A DNA stretch of 64,000 nucleotides from Ceratobasidium sp. AG-K (GCA_037039685.1 JAWNGF010000007.1:1054001-1118000), one strand, 5' to 3'; shown: positions 23,614 to 35,171, counted from the stretch's first letter. The notes: generated by a model from the sequence alone, not told the origin. Numbers and translations: made by a program.

Positions 23614-23893
23614 TGTTGAGATTAGCGCGTCGTGCCGAGCTAAAGAGAATGTATCTCAGCTCGTGCTACGTGGAAGTAAAGAACTTTGTATATACCTAAA
23701 AAGAATGTATCTACAGGTATATCATGAGCAACATAGATAGAAAAGAAACAACAAAAACATACCTCAGCTCGTGCTACGTGGAAGTAGAGAACTGAGGTTG
23801 GAATGCCTCGACATGACACCTTTAACAAACTGTCGCGGAAACGTCTAAGTCACATGATTATATGCTATACTACGTGAGACTGAAATTCCAACA
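23614..23893 (-). repeat. Copia 3' LTR (left copy)
   Basis: 280 bp, TG...CA ends; matches the copy at 35176-35455. Contains two internal repeats of agaatgtatct and two of gtgctacgtggaagta. Confidence 0.92.
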
Positions 23894-23937
23894 CGCCCAC
23901 TCAGGATTACGAGTAGAAAGAAGAAAATAAAAGAAAA

Positions 23938-26616
23938 CTAAATCATTCCCATACCAGCTACAAAACCGGGAAACTTGACACGGCCAAGTGGCTTGGTAAG
24001 CACGTCAGCGACTTGCTGATCGGTTGGGATGAACTGGAGATCGACTTCACGAAGCTCAATTACTTCGCAAATAAAATGGTATTTCACTCGTATATGCTTG
24101 GTGTTCTGGTGGTTGACGGGGTTCTTGGCAAGTGCGATGCTCGATTGGTTGTCGGTGAGCAACGTAGTTGGACCGTCGGACAAAAATCCGAGCTCGGCAA
24201 GGAACTGACGCAGCCAAAGAAGCTGGCGTGCAGCGCTCGCAGCGGCAACGTATTCGGCCTCGGTACTTGAAAGCAAAACGGTGGGTTGTTTTCGCAATGA
24301 CCAAGCGATAGCGCCTCCGGCGATTTGGAAAACCCAGCCGGTAGTCAATCGGCTCGTGTTCGGATCGCCAGCGTAGTCAGAGTTGACGTAGCCGCTGAGG
24401 TTTGACGGCTTGGAGCGATCGAATACGATCCCGAGCGCCCTAGTGCCTTGTAGGTACCGCAGCACACGCTTGAATGCCGACCAATGTTTGTCGCCAGGAT
24501 TTGCGGCATGCCGTGCGAGCAATCCAGTCGCGAAACCGATGTCGGGGCGAGTCGAGATCATCGCATACATGAGCAATCCGACGCCACGTTGATAGAGGGT
24601 TCAATCGATGGTCGGAGATTCGAGTTTGGGAAGGTTAGGCAACTCTGCCATCGGCGTGTCGCATGATTTGGACTTGGACATGCTGAAACGAGCGAGTATA
24701 TTGTTAATATAGCGTTTTTGGCATATCTTGAGAGTTCCGGCAGTTCGATTGCGTTCGATTTCGACTCCTACAAACATTCGGGCTTCGCCTAGATCGACAA
24801 TATCAAATGATTTGCGCAATTTCGACTTGATCAACTCGAGAAAAGAAAGGGGTTTGCCGGCGAGCAGCATATTGTTGACGTGGGCTAGGATGATTGCCAG
24901 GTTATTGCCGTCGCGTGAAATGAAAACGGCGTGGTCGGATTCGGTCCGGGTAAAGCCAATTCCCTCGAGTACCTCCTTGAGTTGCAAGTAAAACGCTTGC
25001 GCAGCCTGTTTCAGCCCGTAGAGTGCCTTAACAAGCTGCCAGACGTGATCGCCATTGACGAAACCTTCAGGTTGCTCCATATAGAGCTCCTCTTCGATAA
25101 CGCCGTGGAGAAACGCGGTCTTGATGTCCATTTGAAGTAGTTCGAGGTCTTCGCTCGCGACAATGCTAAAAAGTACCCTATATGCGTCTGCAGCGGCGAC
25201 GGGCGGCGAGATTTCGACGTAGTCGGTGCCTGGGGCCTGTAAGAAACCTTTTGTGACGAGTTGGGCCTTGTACTTGACGATTTCGCCATCGACGCCACGC
25301 TTGTATGCGTACACCCATTGACATTTGATGACCTTCTTGTGGGTAGGTCTCTTGGCCGGCTTCCAGACCTTGTGCTCAGTTATCAACTTGATTTCTTTGA
25401 CCATGGCTTTGAGCCATAGGTTGGCATTGGGTCGTGCCATCGCCTTGTTGTAGGACTCGGGTGGTAGCTGGATAGACGCGTCAAAAGCGCTCTTGCTCAT
25501 GGGTCTATCTGCTCGCATGGCAAATTTGTTCTGGGCGCCCACTTTGGCTCTGTAGTGTACAGGCGGCCTGGTGACTCAATTCAAACAACGTGGCAGCTCT
25601 AGATGGACTAGCTCTGGCTCTGGCTCGATGGGTGGCTTGCTAGGTGGCTTTTGCATGGTTCCAGGCTTGATTGGCTTGACTTCTTGTTTGTTTGGATGCT
25701 CTTGGGGCTTTGGCTCTGGCTTGGTGACCTTGGGCAATGACTCAACGTGTTCTTGATTGCCCACTTGCTCTAGGAATGGGGCGTCTTTGTTGTGCTCAAT
25801 GACCACACGTTGACGCGTCAAGAATCCCTTGTCAAAGACAACATCACACAAAGTGATTATGCGACCAGTTGGCCGTTGAACAAGTATATGCGCCTTACAG
25901 TTTGGCGCAAAGCCAAGGTAATTGCATTCAATTGATTGAGCTTTGAGCTTGGTGCGTTGATCATCAGGTACTTGTGCCCATGCTTTGCAGCCAAAGGTGC
26001 GGAGTCAGGATACATTGGGTGCCTTGCCTGTGAATATCTTGTTGGGAGTCTTGCCATTGAGCAATTGCTTTGGCGTAACGTTCCAGATATGGGCTGCGTG
26101 GAGAACTGCAAAGCCCCAGTACTTATCTGATAAGTCTGAGTTGGCTTGCATTGCCCGTTGACTGTTGTTGATTGTCCAAATTGCCTGTTTGGCAATGCCA
26201 TTACTTGCTGAGGAATTTGCCTTGGTCCTCTGGTGCTGAATCCCATGTGACTGCAGCCATGCTTGGAAAGCAGCTGAGCCATATTTGCCTCCGCCATTGG
26301 TACGTAGGTGTTTTACTCTCTTGCCTGTGAGGTTTTTGATTGACGTTTTCAACTCCTTGAAACAGGGTACGTATTTGCTCTTTTCCCTCAGTAAGTGCAC
26401 AAAAATTTTGCGCAACTTATTGTCAATGGTGACAGCAAAATACTTGACACCTTGGATAGCTTGGAGTGGAATTGGGCCGTGGAGGTTGCTATGGAGCAAC
26501 TCAAGAACCTCAGACGCATGGTTTTCGGATGTAGGAAAGGGGGATTGGGTGTGCTTGCCTTTCAGGCATGGTTTGCATTTCGATTTTGGCAGTAAGCGGC
26601 TTCCGATTATGTCCAT
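23938..26616 (-). pseudogene. Copia pol: integrase, reverse transcriptase, RNase H (inactive)
   Basis: Integrase frame (26005-26616): CKPCLKGKHTQSPF, HSNLHGPIP (normally HSDLHGP) and RTNGGGKYG (normally RTDGGGE). Reverse transcriptase (24601-25542): WLKAMVKEI, KCQWVYAYKRGVDGEI, MDIKTAFLHGVIEEELYM, LVKALYGLKQA, and the catalytic box as HVNNMLL where YVDDML is expected. An in-frame TGA at about 24602 separates it from the RNase H part (23938-24576), which has STRPDIGFATGLLARH, SSTEAEYVAAASAARQLLWL and TDNQSSIALAKNPVNHQ. Loss of acidic catalytic residues in both enzymes, always GAY to AAY, shows the element cannot replicate unaided. The integrase N-terminal region is interrupted by the gypsy insertion. 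Confidence 0.9.
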
Positions 26617-26618
26617 TC

Positions 26619-27024
26619 TGTCATGAGCTGACTAAGCTCAGACATTTTATTCCGATTTTATATCTTTTTTTCCGAACACTTTCCTTTTTTGGTACAAATG
26701 TCCTCTGGCGCTTAAACTTGTATCATGTGATGTATTTGTCTTTTCATTTGATATTAGTGATGCTTCCGGAACTTCCAGAATGTCGAGTCACGTCTCTTAT
26801 CTCGGTTGTACTCGGCTTTCCCACACTGATAGATGATGACGTGGCACTGATCCCTCATGTATATAAACCCAGAGGTCAAGCTGGTTAACGACAAGGCTTG
26901 ACCTCCTCTCCACTAGGACTTGCCCAATTAAATCCTCTTACTCATCACCACTCCTTGGGTTCAAAGACTTGTCTAAGTTGAACCCCTTAACCTTTTATAT
27001 ACCTAATTGACCCAAGTCGGGACA
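26619..27024 (+). repeat. Gypsy 5' LTR
   Basis: 406 bp, TG...CA. Contains the promoter-like tatataaacccagagg at about 26859, followed by CT-rich initiator sequence. One base differs from the 3' LTR. Confidence 0.95.
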
Positions 27025-27506
27025 TTAGGTCAAGCCTTCTAAGCATCGGCCATAAGCCCCTGCTCTTCCATCAAGTAGATAGAACGTACACGGAAAAACG
27101 GGCATAGTACAACGAACGAAGAGCTATACTTGATATAGACCAGTAGTTCCACGTCGCTATACGCTGTCAGTGAACCCAATCGTTATCCTCTTTCGGGTCA
27201 TAGCGGCTTTAGTCAGCTAAATACACCCTTACTCTGTTATACACTGTCGCTATCACGCCCGCCCAAGGCTGTTGATAACTGATAAGATCAGATAAGGAGT
27301 ATATAAAGCAAAAGCTTAGCGTCTAGCACCCTTCACATCCAAATCAACATCTCGAGGAAGCCAGATCCTCTCAAGCAAAACTGGAAAGTGGTCGGAGCAC
27401 CACCCAAGTTAACACTCTCAGCCATCAAGAACCACATCAACTTGTCGTTTCCATCAGTACGCACTAAAAAAGGAACTAATTAGTAACTAACTAATTAACC
27501 TTAAAA

Positions 27507-28318
27507 GTGTTCCCCGCATTTTTTAGCCTCTGCGAAGCAGTCTTTAGACTAAAGGACTTTGTACTCGATCTAGACACCAAAGTCGACAAATTAAACAGTC
27601 GAATTGAAGTGCTAGAAGAAGATCAAGTTGAACAAGCAGAGGATTTAAGGGTCGAACGTACCAGAAACAACGAAAACCACAATCAACTCAAAGCCGATTA
27701 TCAATCCCTCCATTCAAGGCTCGAGTTCATTGAAATTGACCTTGACAATACAAACAAGCAACAAGCCGATCAAGATCATGTCCAAAGTATAAATCTAACG
27801 GACACTAATATCGAAGTCAAGTGATTGCAAGAACAAACCCATGTCTTGATCGAAAACTGCAACCAACTTATAAAAATCCAAGAAAAACACACTCAAAAGG
27901 TCGAAAATCTCATCAGCAACAATAAGCGACAGTGGCGCACTATCGAAACCCTTAAAGATAAAATCAAGGGCAAATACTGTCATCAAGCAGCAGAAGTGCG
28001 TATTCCTATTAATCAGGATTACCGCCTTCTAAATCACCTTAATACCATCGCACCCAACCCTTTTCAGTGGGACCAAGACCTCGACTCACACAGGAACAAC
28101 ACAGGGAACAACTTAGACTAGAGTCCCTAAAACTCTTTATTGAAGACGTTCATCGTAACTACATATACGAACAGTACGACGAACTAGGAGTAATCAACGC
28201 GTTGTTCTTGGAGGACGAAAATCTTGAATTGATATTTTTGAGAAGTTTGCGCATCATTAAAGACAGACGGGTTCGAAGAAGAATCCGTGATATTTTGTAC
28301 GGTCTGGGATCCCAATAA
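27507..28318 (+). CDS. Extra coiled-coil ORF of the gypsy element upstream of gag (interrupted)
   Basis: Between the 5' LTR and gag lies a helical, charged reading frame beginning MFPAFFSLCEAVF, with heptads (LDLDTKVDKLNSRIEVLEED) and a second coil (HTQKVENLISNNKRQWRTIE). A TGA at 27822-27824 is followed in the same frame by LQEQTHVLIENC. Near 28080 the reading shifts by one base into RLTQEQHREQLRLESLKLFI, then VINALFLEDENLELIFLRSL, ending at 28318. A protein of about 270 residues is implied if the stop and shift are repaired or recoded. Such an ORF is not part of the standard gypsy plan. Function unknown; a Gag-like or assembly factor is possible. Confidence 0.55.
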
Positions 28319-28343
28319 ATCTACCTGTTTTCCCTGCTCCGAT

Positions 28344-29696
28344 ATGTCAAGAGCCCCATCACCTAGTCAAGGGGGATTTACCCAAATCTCAGCGACATCC
28401 GGACCCGAAGTAGTTGCACATGCAATCAATGCCTTAATAGACGAAGTGCGAAAAATTAACGGTCATATTAATGCCTTAAATGGTATCACCTCTACCCTAG
28501 AACAGGGGATCGACAATAACATTGCAGATATTCACGCAATTCAAAATCAAACTGCACAAATTGCACCCCTTCACCAATTAATGAATGCAGTGTCTCAGTC
28601 ACTTGCAAACCTAGGGGCAACACCCTCCACCACCGCGTCAACAACCACCCCAGGATACAAACTCAAAATGCATCCCCCAGAAGAATTTTCTGGAGATGTA
28701 GATAAATTTGACGAGTTTAAGTCGCAATGTACCTTGTACATAAATCACACGTCGCCACAAGCAACCACAGAACAAAAAATCACTTATATCATGGGTTATT
28801 GCAAGGGGCCTGCCTATGTATGGATGCAACCTGGAATTGATGTAGACACAGCAAGAAGGGGAGCAACAAATTGGCTACACGACATGGATGAATTCTGGAA
28901 CGAAATGCAAGCTAGGTTTGGTGATGTTCACAAGATCGACCGATATAGACAATTATACAACAAATTGATCCAGAAGAACTCTGTCCAAGATTATCTACAA
29001 GACTTCGTCACTTATTCATCGGTACTCGGGTACACTGATCGAGTACTTCGTGATGACTTCTATGACGGTCTTAAGGATGAAATCAAGATGGCCATGGTGT
29101 CACAGAACTTTAAACCCCACGAAGTGACAAGGACATTCAACCAAGTTCGCGAAAGAGCCCTGGAAATTGACTCCACAATGAATGCTATTAACGCACCAAA
29201 GAAGTTGCAAAGCTCACAAACCACCACTTCGAAACAAAGTACTTCAAAGACAACCACAAGTACTCAAAACGCCTCGCTAGGTCAAAGATTCAATGTAAAC
29301 GATCGAGTCTTTATGTCAAAACCTACAGGGGGGGTGCAATACGGCAAAATCTCCAGCATTACCCGAAACGCCAAGGGCCGTCCAGTTCCACAGATCTCCT
29401 GGGATGATGGGACAAAAGGAAATGTCCCTTTTGGAGCAATTCAAAGAGACACCCGAACCAGTAACCTCAACGCTCCTACCATTCAAACACCCAAACCATC
29501 CACTCCTGCTAAAGACCCTAATGCAATGGATCTTGATGGAAAAGGAAAAGGACCAATGATCTGCTTCACCTGCGGCGGTAAGGGACACTCAGCAAGAGTC
29601 TGTCCTTCCAAGAACACAGCGTCAGGATTTGAAGCCCAGATTGAAGAAATCTCTTCAGACATCGAATCGGGAAAAGACGTCACCGAGGCTTATTAA
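28344..29696 (+). CDS. gag: Gypsy gag polyprotein
   Basis: Start taken at ATG 28344 (MSRAPSPSQGGF) because upstream codons in this frame have no support. An N-terminal helical region is followed by the retrotransposon Gag core: HPPEEFSGDVDKFDEFKSQC, YIMGYCKGPAYVWMQPG, NSVQDYLQDFVTYSSVLGY. A basic/Thr-Ser linker leads to a single CCHC zinc knuckle (CFTCGGKGHSARVC). Structural protein of the virus-like particle. It ends in TAA at 29694-29696; pol begins 35 bases later in another frame. Confidence 0.92.
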   Translation: MSRAPSPSQGGFTQISATSGPEVVAHAINALIDEVRKINGHINALNGITSTLEQGIDNNIADIHAIQNQTAQIAPLHQLMNAVSQSLANLGATPSTTASTTTPGYKLKMHPPEEFSGDVDKFDEFKSQCTLYINHTSPQATTEQKITYIMGYCKGPAYVWMQPGIDVDTARRGATNWLHDMDEFWNEMQARFGDVHKIDRYRQLYNKLIQKNSVQDYLQDFVTYSSVLGYTDRVLRDDFYDGLKDEIKMAMVSQNFKPHEVTRTFNQVRERALEIDSTMNAINAPKKLQSSQTTTSKQSTSKTTTSTQNASLGQRFNVNDRVFMSKPTGGVQYGKISSITRNAKGRPVPQISWDDGTKGNVPFGAIQRDTRTSNLNAPTIQTPKPSTPAKDPNAMDLDGKGKGPMICFTCGGKGHSARVCPSKNTASGFEAQIEEISSDIESGKDVTEAY

Positions 29697-29731
29697 GGAG
29701 CCAAGTACTCGGTGACATATTAGCTAGCAAT

Positions 29732-32700
29732 ATGGATGAACTAGAAATCATGTCAATATCAAATGAAAACCAATTATACCTTGATTTCACCGCTCACCCA
29801 CTAGCTACGGCTCCTGGTTTTAAGTCAGTTAACAGATCAAAAAGATTCTCTGGACAAGCACTTCTTGACTGCGGCGCAACCTCCTGTTTCATCAACCCTT
29901 CCCTAGCAAAAGAGGCAAACCTTCCCCTTTTCCAACACGAAAAACCCAAGACTCTGCGAGTTATAGACGGACGAGAAGTCTTGTCTGGAAAAGTCACCCA
30001 CTATACCAAATTCAAACTTGTCATGGGAACACATTCCAGCGAAATAGAATGTCATGTTACAAACATTGGAAGACACCCTATCGTACTCGGGATGTCATGG
30101 CTCAAGAAACATAACCCACAAATTAATTGGAAAAATAGGACAATTGCATACACAAGCGAATTCTGCTCAAAAAACTGCCTAGAAGTCCCATCTACACTCC
30201 AAATCGCAGCAGAAACTACATTACCAGAGGAATATAAAGAGTTTGCAGATGTGTTCGACGAGTCCAGATTAGAAGAACTCCCACCTCACAGGCCAACTGA
30301 CATTACGCTCGACCTCCTACCAGAAGCTAAACTAAAGCATGGCCCTATTTATAAAACATCCCCAGCTGAAGACAAAGAAATGAAGAAGGTGCTAGAAACC
30401 CTTATCCGAAGGGGACACATTCAGATTTCTAAGTCTCCTTTGGCTTCCCCGGTTTTGTTTGTCAAAAAACCACATCCAGAAGATCCAAACAACCCAGAAT
30501 TACGCTTTTGCGTTGACTACAGATATGTGAATTTGCTATGCAAATTCAACGCAAGTGGAATACCTCTATTGGATCAATGGTTAAGGGCCCTGGAAGGATT
30601 TGTCATTGGCACCACTCTAGACTTGGCACAAGGATTCCATCAAACCCAAATAGCAGCAGGCCATGAATGGAAAACAGCATTCAAAACTCAATACGGCATG
30701 TACGAATGGAAAGTCATGCCCTTTGGTCTCAAAAACGCTCCATCAAGCTTCCAGTCCCTAATGAACTCTATATTCAGGGACATTATGGGGGTTTTTGTAC
30801 TCATATACATTGATGATATCTTTGTTTTTTCCAAACGAGTCGAAGATCATCCAGGACACGTGAAAGAGGTGCTAAGAAGACTAAGGGAACACAAGCTGAT
30901 TGCGAAATTGAGAAAATGCAAGTTCCACCAGACCAAACTGGACTGGGTAGGATTGGCAATTTCCAATAAAGGAATCGAAACAGATCAGGAAAAGGTCACG
31001 GCGGCTGTGAATTGGAAGGCTCCCAAAAATGTCAAACAAGTTCAAGAATTCCTAGGATTCGTCAATTTCTATCGAAGATTCATTCAAGACTTTGCCGGCA
31101 AAGCCAGACCTCTGTACAACCTACTTAAGAAGGATCAAAAGTGGCAGTGGACAAGCAAAGAACAAGAGGCCATGACTGCACTAAAAGAAGCTCTTAAAGT
31201 AGCACCTGTAATGATGCAGCCCAATCAGAATAAGGAATTTTTCCTCGAGACAGATGCGTCGGGATTTGCCACAGGAGCAGTTTTATCTCAGAAAGATGAA
31301 GAAGGGAAATTACACCCTGTAGCTTTTCTTTCTAAATCACTAAATCCGGCTGAGCGAAACTATGACATTTTTGACAAAGAACTATTGGCAATAATTAGAG
31401 CTTTCAAAGAATGGCGGCACTTACTTCAAGGCACAGAAAAAGCCATTCAAGTGATGACAGATCACAAAAATTTGGAATACTTCTCATCATCCAAACAATT
31501 GAATCAACGCCAAATCCGCTGGATGAATTTCTTGGTAGACTTCAACTTCCAAATCTTATACAGGCCAGGAAGCCAAAATAAAAAAGCAGACATTCTCTCA
31601 AGGCGATACGACCTAGAACCTTTGGGGGGGGTAGAGAACCAAGTTCTCCTCAAACCAGACATTTTCATTTCGGCTATTACCCCTGACCAGGAAATTAACG
31701 ACCTAATCAGACAAGCAATCCTTGAAGATTCCAGATTAGAAGAAGCCCACAATAAGCTGAGAAACGGAGAAAAAGTCAAAGATTGGGAATACAGAGAAGG
31801 ACTCCTAATGTTCAAAGGGAAGATCTTTGTCCCCAAGGATGAAACCATCAGAAACCTGATATTGGAATCGCGCCATGACAACATTACAGCTGGGCATCCT
31901 GGACAAGCAAGAACATTAGAATTGGTCTCAAGAACTTATTACTGGCCAACCATGAAGAAATTTGTCAATTCTTATGTGTCACACTGCGAAACATGCATTC
32001 GAATTAAACCATCGAACCAACTCCCCACAGGACTACTGCGTCCTTTACATATTCCTGAGAGACCCTGGGAAGAGATCTCCTATGACATGATTGTAGGGCT
32101 CCCAGAATCAGAAGGATATGACGCAATCTTGACAGTGGTAGATCGGTTCTCCAAGATGGCACACTATATCCCTTGCAAATCAACGGCCACAGCAGTAGAC
32201 ATAGCCAACATCTTCATTGCAAACGTTTGGAAACTTCACGGCACCCCAAAAGCAACAGTCTCGGATAGAGGATCCACTTTCAACTCAAAGTTCATTAGGC
32301 ATCTGTACAAACGGTTGGACGTAAAACCTACCTTCAGCACAGCTTACCATCCAAGGACAGACGGACAGTCAGAACGAGCAAACCAAGTCGTTGAAATCTT
32401 TATCAGGGCTTTTGTCAACCATAGGCAAAACGACTGGGTAGCCTTACTCCCTATGGCAGAATTTGCTTACAACAATGGAATCCAAGCATCCACTGGCAAA
32501 ACCCCTTTCCAAATCTGCCAGGGTTTCAACCCTAGAATGAACATTGGGGAAGAATCAGACTATACTGTTCCTGAAGCTGATGCCCATGCGGAATTCCTGT
32601 TGAAAGGATACGACGAAGTCAAAGCTGCCCTTATCCTAGCAAATCAGTCCTATAAATACTACTTTGATAAAGGAGCCAAAGAACCAGAAGAGATAAACCC

Positions 32701-33130
32701 GGGGGATAAAGTCTGGCTTAATCATCAGAACATTTCCACAGACAGACCCTCAGTAAAACTCTCCCACAAAGTTTTAGGCCCTTACAAAGTAATAGAAAAA
32801 GTAGGAACTCATGCCTTTAGACTGGAATTACCAAAATCAATGAAAGTTCATCCTGTCTTCCACGTCATGCTGCTCAAGAAATTCCACTCTGATCCCCACG
32901 GCCGCGAACCCGCTCAACCACCCCCTATTATCACACAAGACGGAGAGGAAGAATGGGAAGTCGAAGAAATCCTCAATTCCAAGGAAATCCGCCGTCAACT
33001 CCACTATTACATTAAGTGGAAAGGATACTCTCATGCAGACAACTCTTGGCAGTCAAAGGAAGATCTCAAGAACACTCCTGAACTGGTGGATAAATTTCAC
33101 AAACTCCACCCCACCATGCCAGGCCCTTAG
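29732..33130 (+). CDS. pol: Gypsy pol: protease, reverse transcriptase, RNase H, integrase, chromodomain
   Basis: One open frame of 1132 codons. Aspartic protease LLDCGATSCFI (about residue 47); reverse transcriptase with MPFGLKNAPSSFQSLMN and the active site YIDDIFVFS (about 358); RNase H with LETDASGFATGAVLSQ (about 506). The integrase has an HHCC zinc finger (SRHDNITAGHPGQ to CETC, about 713-753) and a DDE triad (YDMIVGLP about 783, TVSDRGSTFNS about 843, TDGQSERANQVVE about 879). The C-terminal chromodomain (from about 1072) reads EWEVEEILNSKEI, YYIKWKGYSHADNSWQ and targets integration to heterochromatin in related chromoviruses. All catalytic residues are present. The separate ATG downstream of the gag stop implies re-initiation or frameshifting. 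Confidence 0.96.
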   Translation: MDELEIMSISNENQLYLDFTAHPLATAPGFKSVNRSKRFSGQALLDCGATSCFINPSLAKEANLPLFQHEKPKTLRVIDGREVLSGKVTHYTKFKLVMGTHSSEIECHVTNIGRHPIVLGMSWLKKHNPQINWKNRTIAYTSEFCSKNCLEVPSTLQIAAETTLPEEYKEFADVFDESRLEELPPHRPTDITLDLLPEAKLKHGPIYKTSPAEDKEMKKVLETLIRRGHIQISKSPLASPVLFVKKPHPEDPNNPELRFCVDYRYVNLLCKFNASGIPLLDQWLRALEGFVIGTTLDLAQGFHQTQIAAGHEWKTAFKTQYGMYEWKVMPFGLKNAPSSFQSLMNSIFRDIMGVFVLIYIDDIFVFSKRVEDHPGHVKEVLRRLREHKLIAKLRKCKFHQTKLDWVGLAISNKGIETDQEKVTAAVNWKAPKNVKQVQEFLGFVNFYRRFIQDFAGKARPLYNLLKKDQKWQWTSKEQEAMTALKEALKVAPVMMQPNQNKEFFLETDASGFATGAVLSQKDEEGKLHPVAFLSKSLNPAERNYDIFDKELLAIIRAFKEWRHLLQGTEKAIQVMTDHKNLEYFSSSKQLNQRQIRWMNFLVDFNFQILYRPGSQNKKADILSRRYDLEPLGGVENQVLLKPDIFISAITPDQEINDLIRQAILEDSRLEEAHNKLRNGEKVKDWEYREGLLMFKGKIFVPKDETIRNLILESRHDNITAGHPGQARTLELVSRTYYWPTMKKFVNSYVSHCETCIRIKPSNQLPTGLLRPLHIPERPWEEISYDMIVGLPESEGYDAILTVVDRFSKMAHYIPCKSTATAVDIANIFIANVWKLHGTPKATVSDRGSTFNSKFIRHLYKRLDVKPTFSTAYHPRTDGQSERANQVVEIFIRAFVNHRQNDWVALLPMAEFAYNNGIQASTGKTPFQICQGFNPRMNIGEESDYTVPEADAHAEFLLKGYDEVKAALILANQSYKYYFDKGAKEPEEINPGDKVWLNHQNISTDRPSVKLSHKVLGPYKVIEKVGTHAFRLELPKSMKVHPVFHVMLLKKFHSDPHGREPAQPPPIITQDGEEEWEVEEILNSKEIRRQLHYYIKWKGYSHADNSWQSKEDLKNTPELVDKFHKLHPTMPGP

Positions 33131-33140
33131 GAGGGGGTAA

Positions 33141-33546
33141 TGTCATGAGCTGACTAAGCTCAGACATTTTATTCCGATTTTATATCTTTTTTTCCGAACA
33201 CTTTCCTTTTTTGGTACAAATGTCCTCTGGCGCTTAAACTTGTATCATGTGATGTATTTGTCTTTTCATTTGATATTAGTGATGCTTCCGGAACTTCCAG
33301 AATGTCGAGTCACGTCTCTTATCTCGGTTGTACTCGGCTTTCCCACACTGATAGATGATGACGTGGCACTGATCCCTCATGTATATAAACCCAGAGGTCA
33401 AGCTGGTTAACGACAAGGCTTGACCTCCTCTCCACTAGGACTTGCCCAATTAAATCCTCTTACTCATCACCACTCCTTGGGTTCAAAGACTTGTCTAAGT
33501 CGAACCCCTTAACCTTTTATATACCTAATTGACCCAAGTCGGGACA
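33141..33546 (+). repeat. Gypsy 3' LTR
   Basis: Matches the 5' LTR over 406 bp with one difference; preceded by a purine-rich primer tract and followed by the target-site copy cattc. Confidence 0.95.
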
Positions 33547-33551
33547 CATTC

Positions 33552-35171
33552 CCTCTATGGCGCCCTTCTTGACCATATCCAGCACATATTGGTAGCTAAC
33601 GTGGCCTAGGCAACAATGCCAGGTGTGGACATTGGCTTGGGCAACGTGTGTGGCTGTGTATGCAACAAATTTGCTCGCCTCCTTGTCATTCTGGTTGTTC
33701 AAGCTCTTGGGGCCAACAGAGGCAGTATGGGCAATTGCTTTGGTATGTGTTACTCAAGCGTTGAGTTGATAGAGGTCGCCTTCTGACCCAGATGCAAACG
33801 CAATTTCAGGACCATTGCCCCAATCTGCTAGCAAGTGCACCCCGTGCTTGCCAAAGTGGATGGCGAAATGGTTCCAGACAAGTTCTCAAACGGATATCAG
33901 GCTCGCATGGAGCTCTGGGACATGTAGAACAGACTGGAGGACAGCGGGAGTCTGCTTTTGGGATTGACCATGTAAGATGGGTCAAATTCAGCCAATTCCA
34001 GTAGCATATATCTGGTTCCCATTGCCCACTCAAACTGCTATTGGTGGTATGAGAGGCTGGTACCTGGAAAACCACTGACAATTTGCTGTCATGTGTTTTG
34101 ATGCTCCAGAGTCCAGGAGCTGTGCTGACCTCAGCAATGCATTGTCTAAAGCAGGTAGTGCGTATAGCATTGGTGTATCATCTGTTGCTTGACTTGCAAT
34201 AGCCATCTTGGCTGTTTCAACTCTGGGTGTGGAGCTCAATTTGTTTGGCTTTGACTTGCCTGGCTTTGCCTTGCGTTGCTTCTGACGTGGTCCCGTTCCC
34301 TCAGCGCCTCCTCCCTTTGCCCAGCAATCCTTCTTGCCGTGCCCGGGCTTTGCGCAGTTGTTGCAGAGAGGGCCTTTGGCCTTCTTCTTGCCCTTTGGGT
34401 TGATCAACTTCTTGAGTGCTGGCTTGGAGATTTGGGAGAACATGGCAGTAAGTCCTACACCTTTCTTGCGTTGTTCCTCTTCAGCTAAAGCAGCTTTGAT
34501 AACCATATCAGAGGTGACAAGTCCAGTCTGGTTTGATGTCTGGATGACAGTGCTAACAATTGAGTAGGATGCGGGAGCATGTTCATGAGGATCTGTGCAA
34601 GCATAAGGTTGGTAATGGGTTTGCCAAGGGTTTTCATCTTGGAAGCAATTGAGTGGAGGTTGTTGAAACCAGTAGATATGTCTTCCTCCTCTTTGATTTT
34701 TGTGTTTGTTAACTGCTGGTAGAGGAATGAGAGCAATTGCATGCCCTTGCCTTCCCATTGCTCAATGACCTTTGTCCACGCCTTGTGTGCTGTTGTTGCT
34801 TCAATAACATCAGCCATTGCGCCATCTTCCATGTTCAAGGAGACCTGGGCAAACACCTCTTCATTGCGCTTCTGCCACTTTGCAACTTCCTTATGGTGGT
34901 TTTCAACCTTTGTTGTGTCCTTGCTGTCAGCTTTGGTGAGTGGTTCTGGCATTGTCTTGGTCCCATTTGCAATGTTGAGCAGTCCCCGTAGTTGTAGCAC
35001 GGTCATTTGGTGGAACTTCCATGCATTGTAGTTTGATCCATTGTCCTTGAGCAGCAGAATCTTGTAGGTTTTCTTGCTCAGGTAGGCGTCTGTTGTTGCC
35101 ATTGTGGGTGTCTGAACGTTAACGGTGTTTACTGGGTTCTCTTTTTCCTCTTTTACGGATGCAGGGCTCAT
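33552..35171 (-). pseudogene. Copia gag, zinc knuckle, protease and pre-integrase region
   Basis: Minus frame from ATG 35171 (MSPASVKEEKENPV): UBN2-type gag with YLSKKTYKILLLKDNGSNYN, AWKFHQMTVLQLRGLL, AHKAWTKVIEQWEGKGMQ. A second frame (34030-34758) contains a CCHC knuckle CNNCAKPGHGKKDC and the protease box LLDSGASKHMTANC. A third (to 33552) has the pre-integrase histidine motif VHTWHCCLGHVSYQYVLDMV, broken off exactly at the gypsy insertion. The frame changes between these pieces show decay. It joins to the integrase part at 26616 once the gypsy element is removed. Confidence 0.88.

Larger units (their letters stand above)
26619..33546 (+). mobile_element. Ty3/gypsy chromodomain retrotransposon (chromovirus), nearly intact, nested in the copia element
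   Basis: 406-bp LTRs at 26619-27024 and 33141-33546 start tgtcatgagctgac and end aagtcgggaca. They differ at a single base that I can find (tt/tc in gtctaagt[t/c]gaac). The target-site duplication is cattc (26614-26618, 33547-33551), lying in the copia pre-integrase domain. Internal content: a coiled-coil ORF, gag with a zinc knuckle, and one uninterrupted 1132-codon pol ending in a chromodomain. A purine-rich tract (aggagggggtaa) abuts the 3' LTR. LTR near-identity and intact pol indicate very recent insertion. Confidence 0.97.

Noticed and set aside
26285..26888. Plus-strand ORFs across the copia/gypsy junction
   Set aside because: Antisense shadows of integrase and of LTR sequence.
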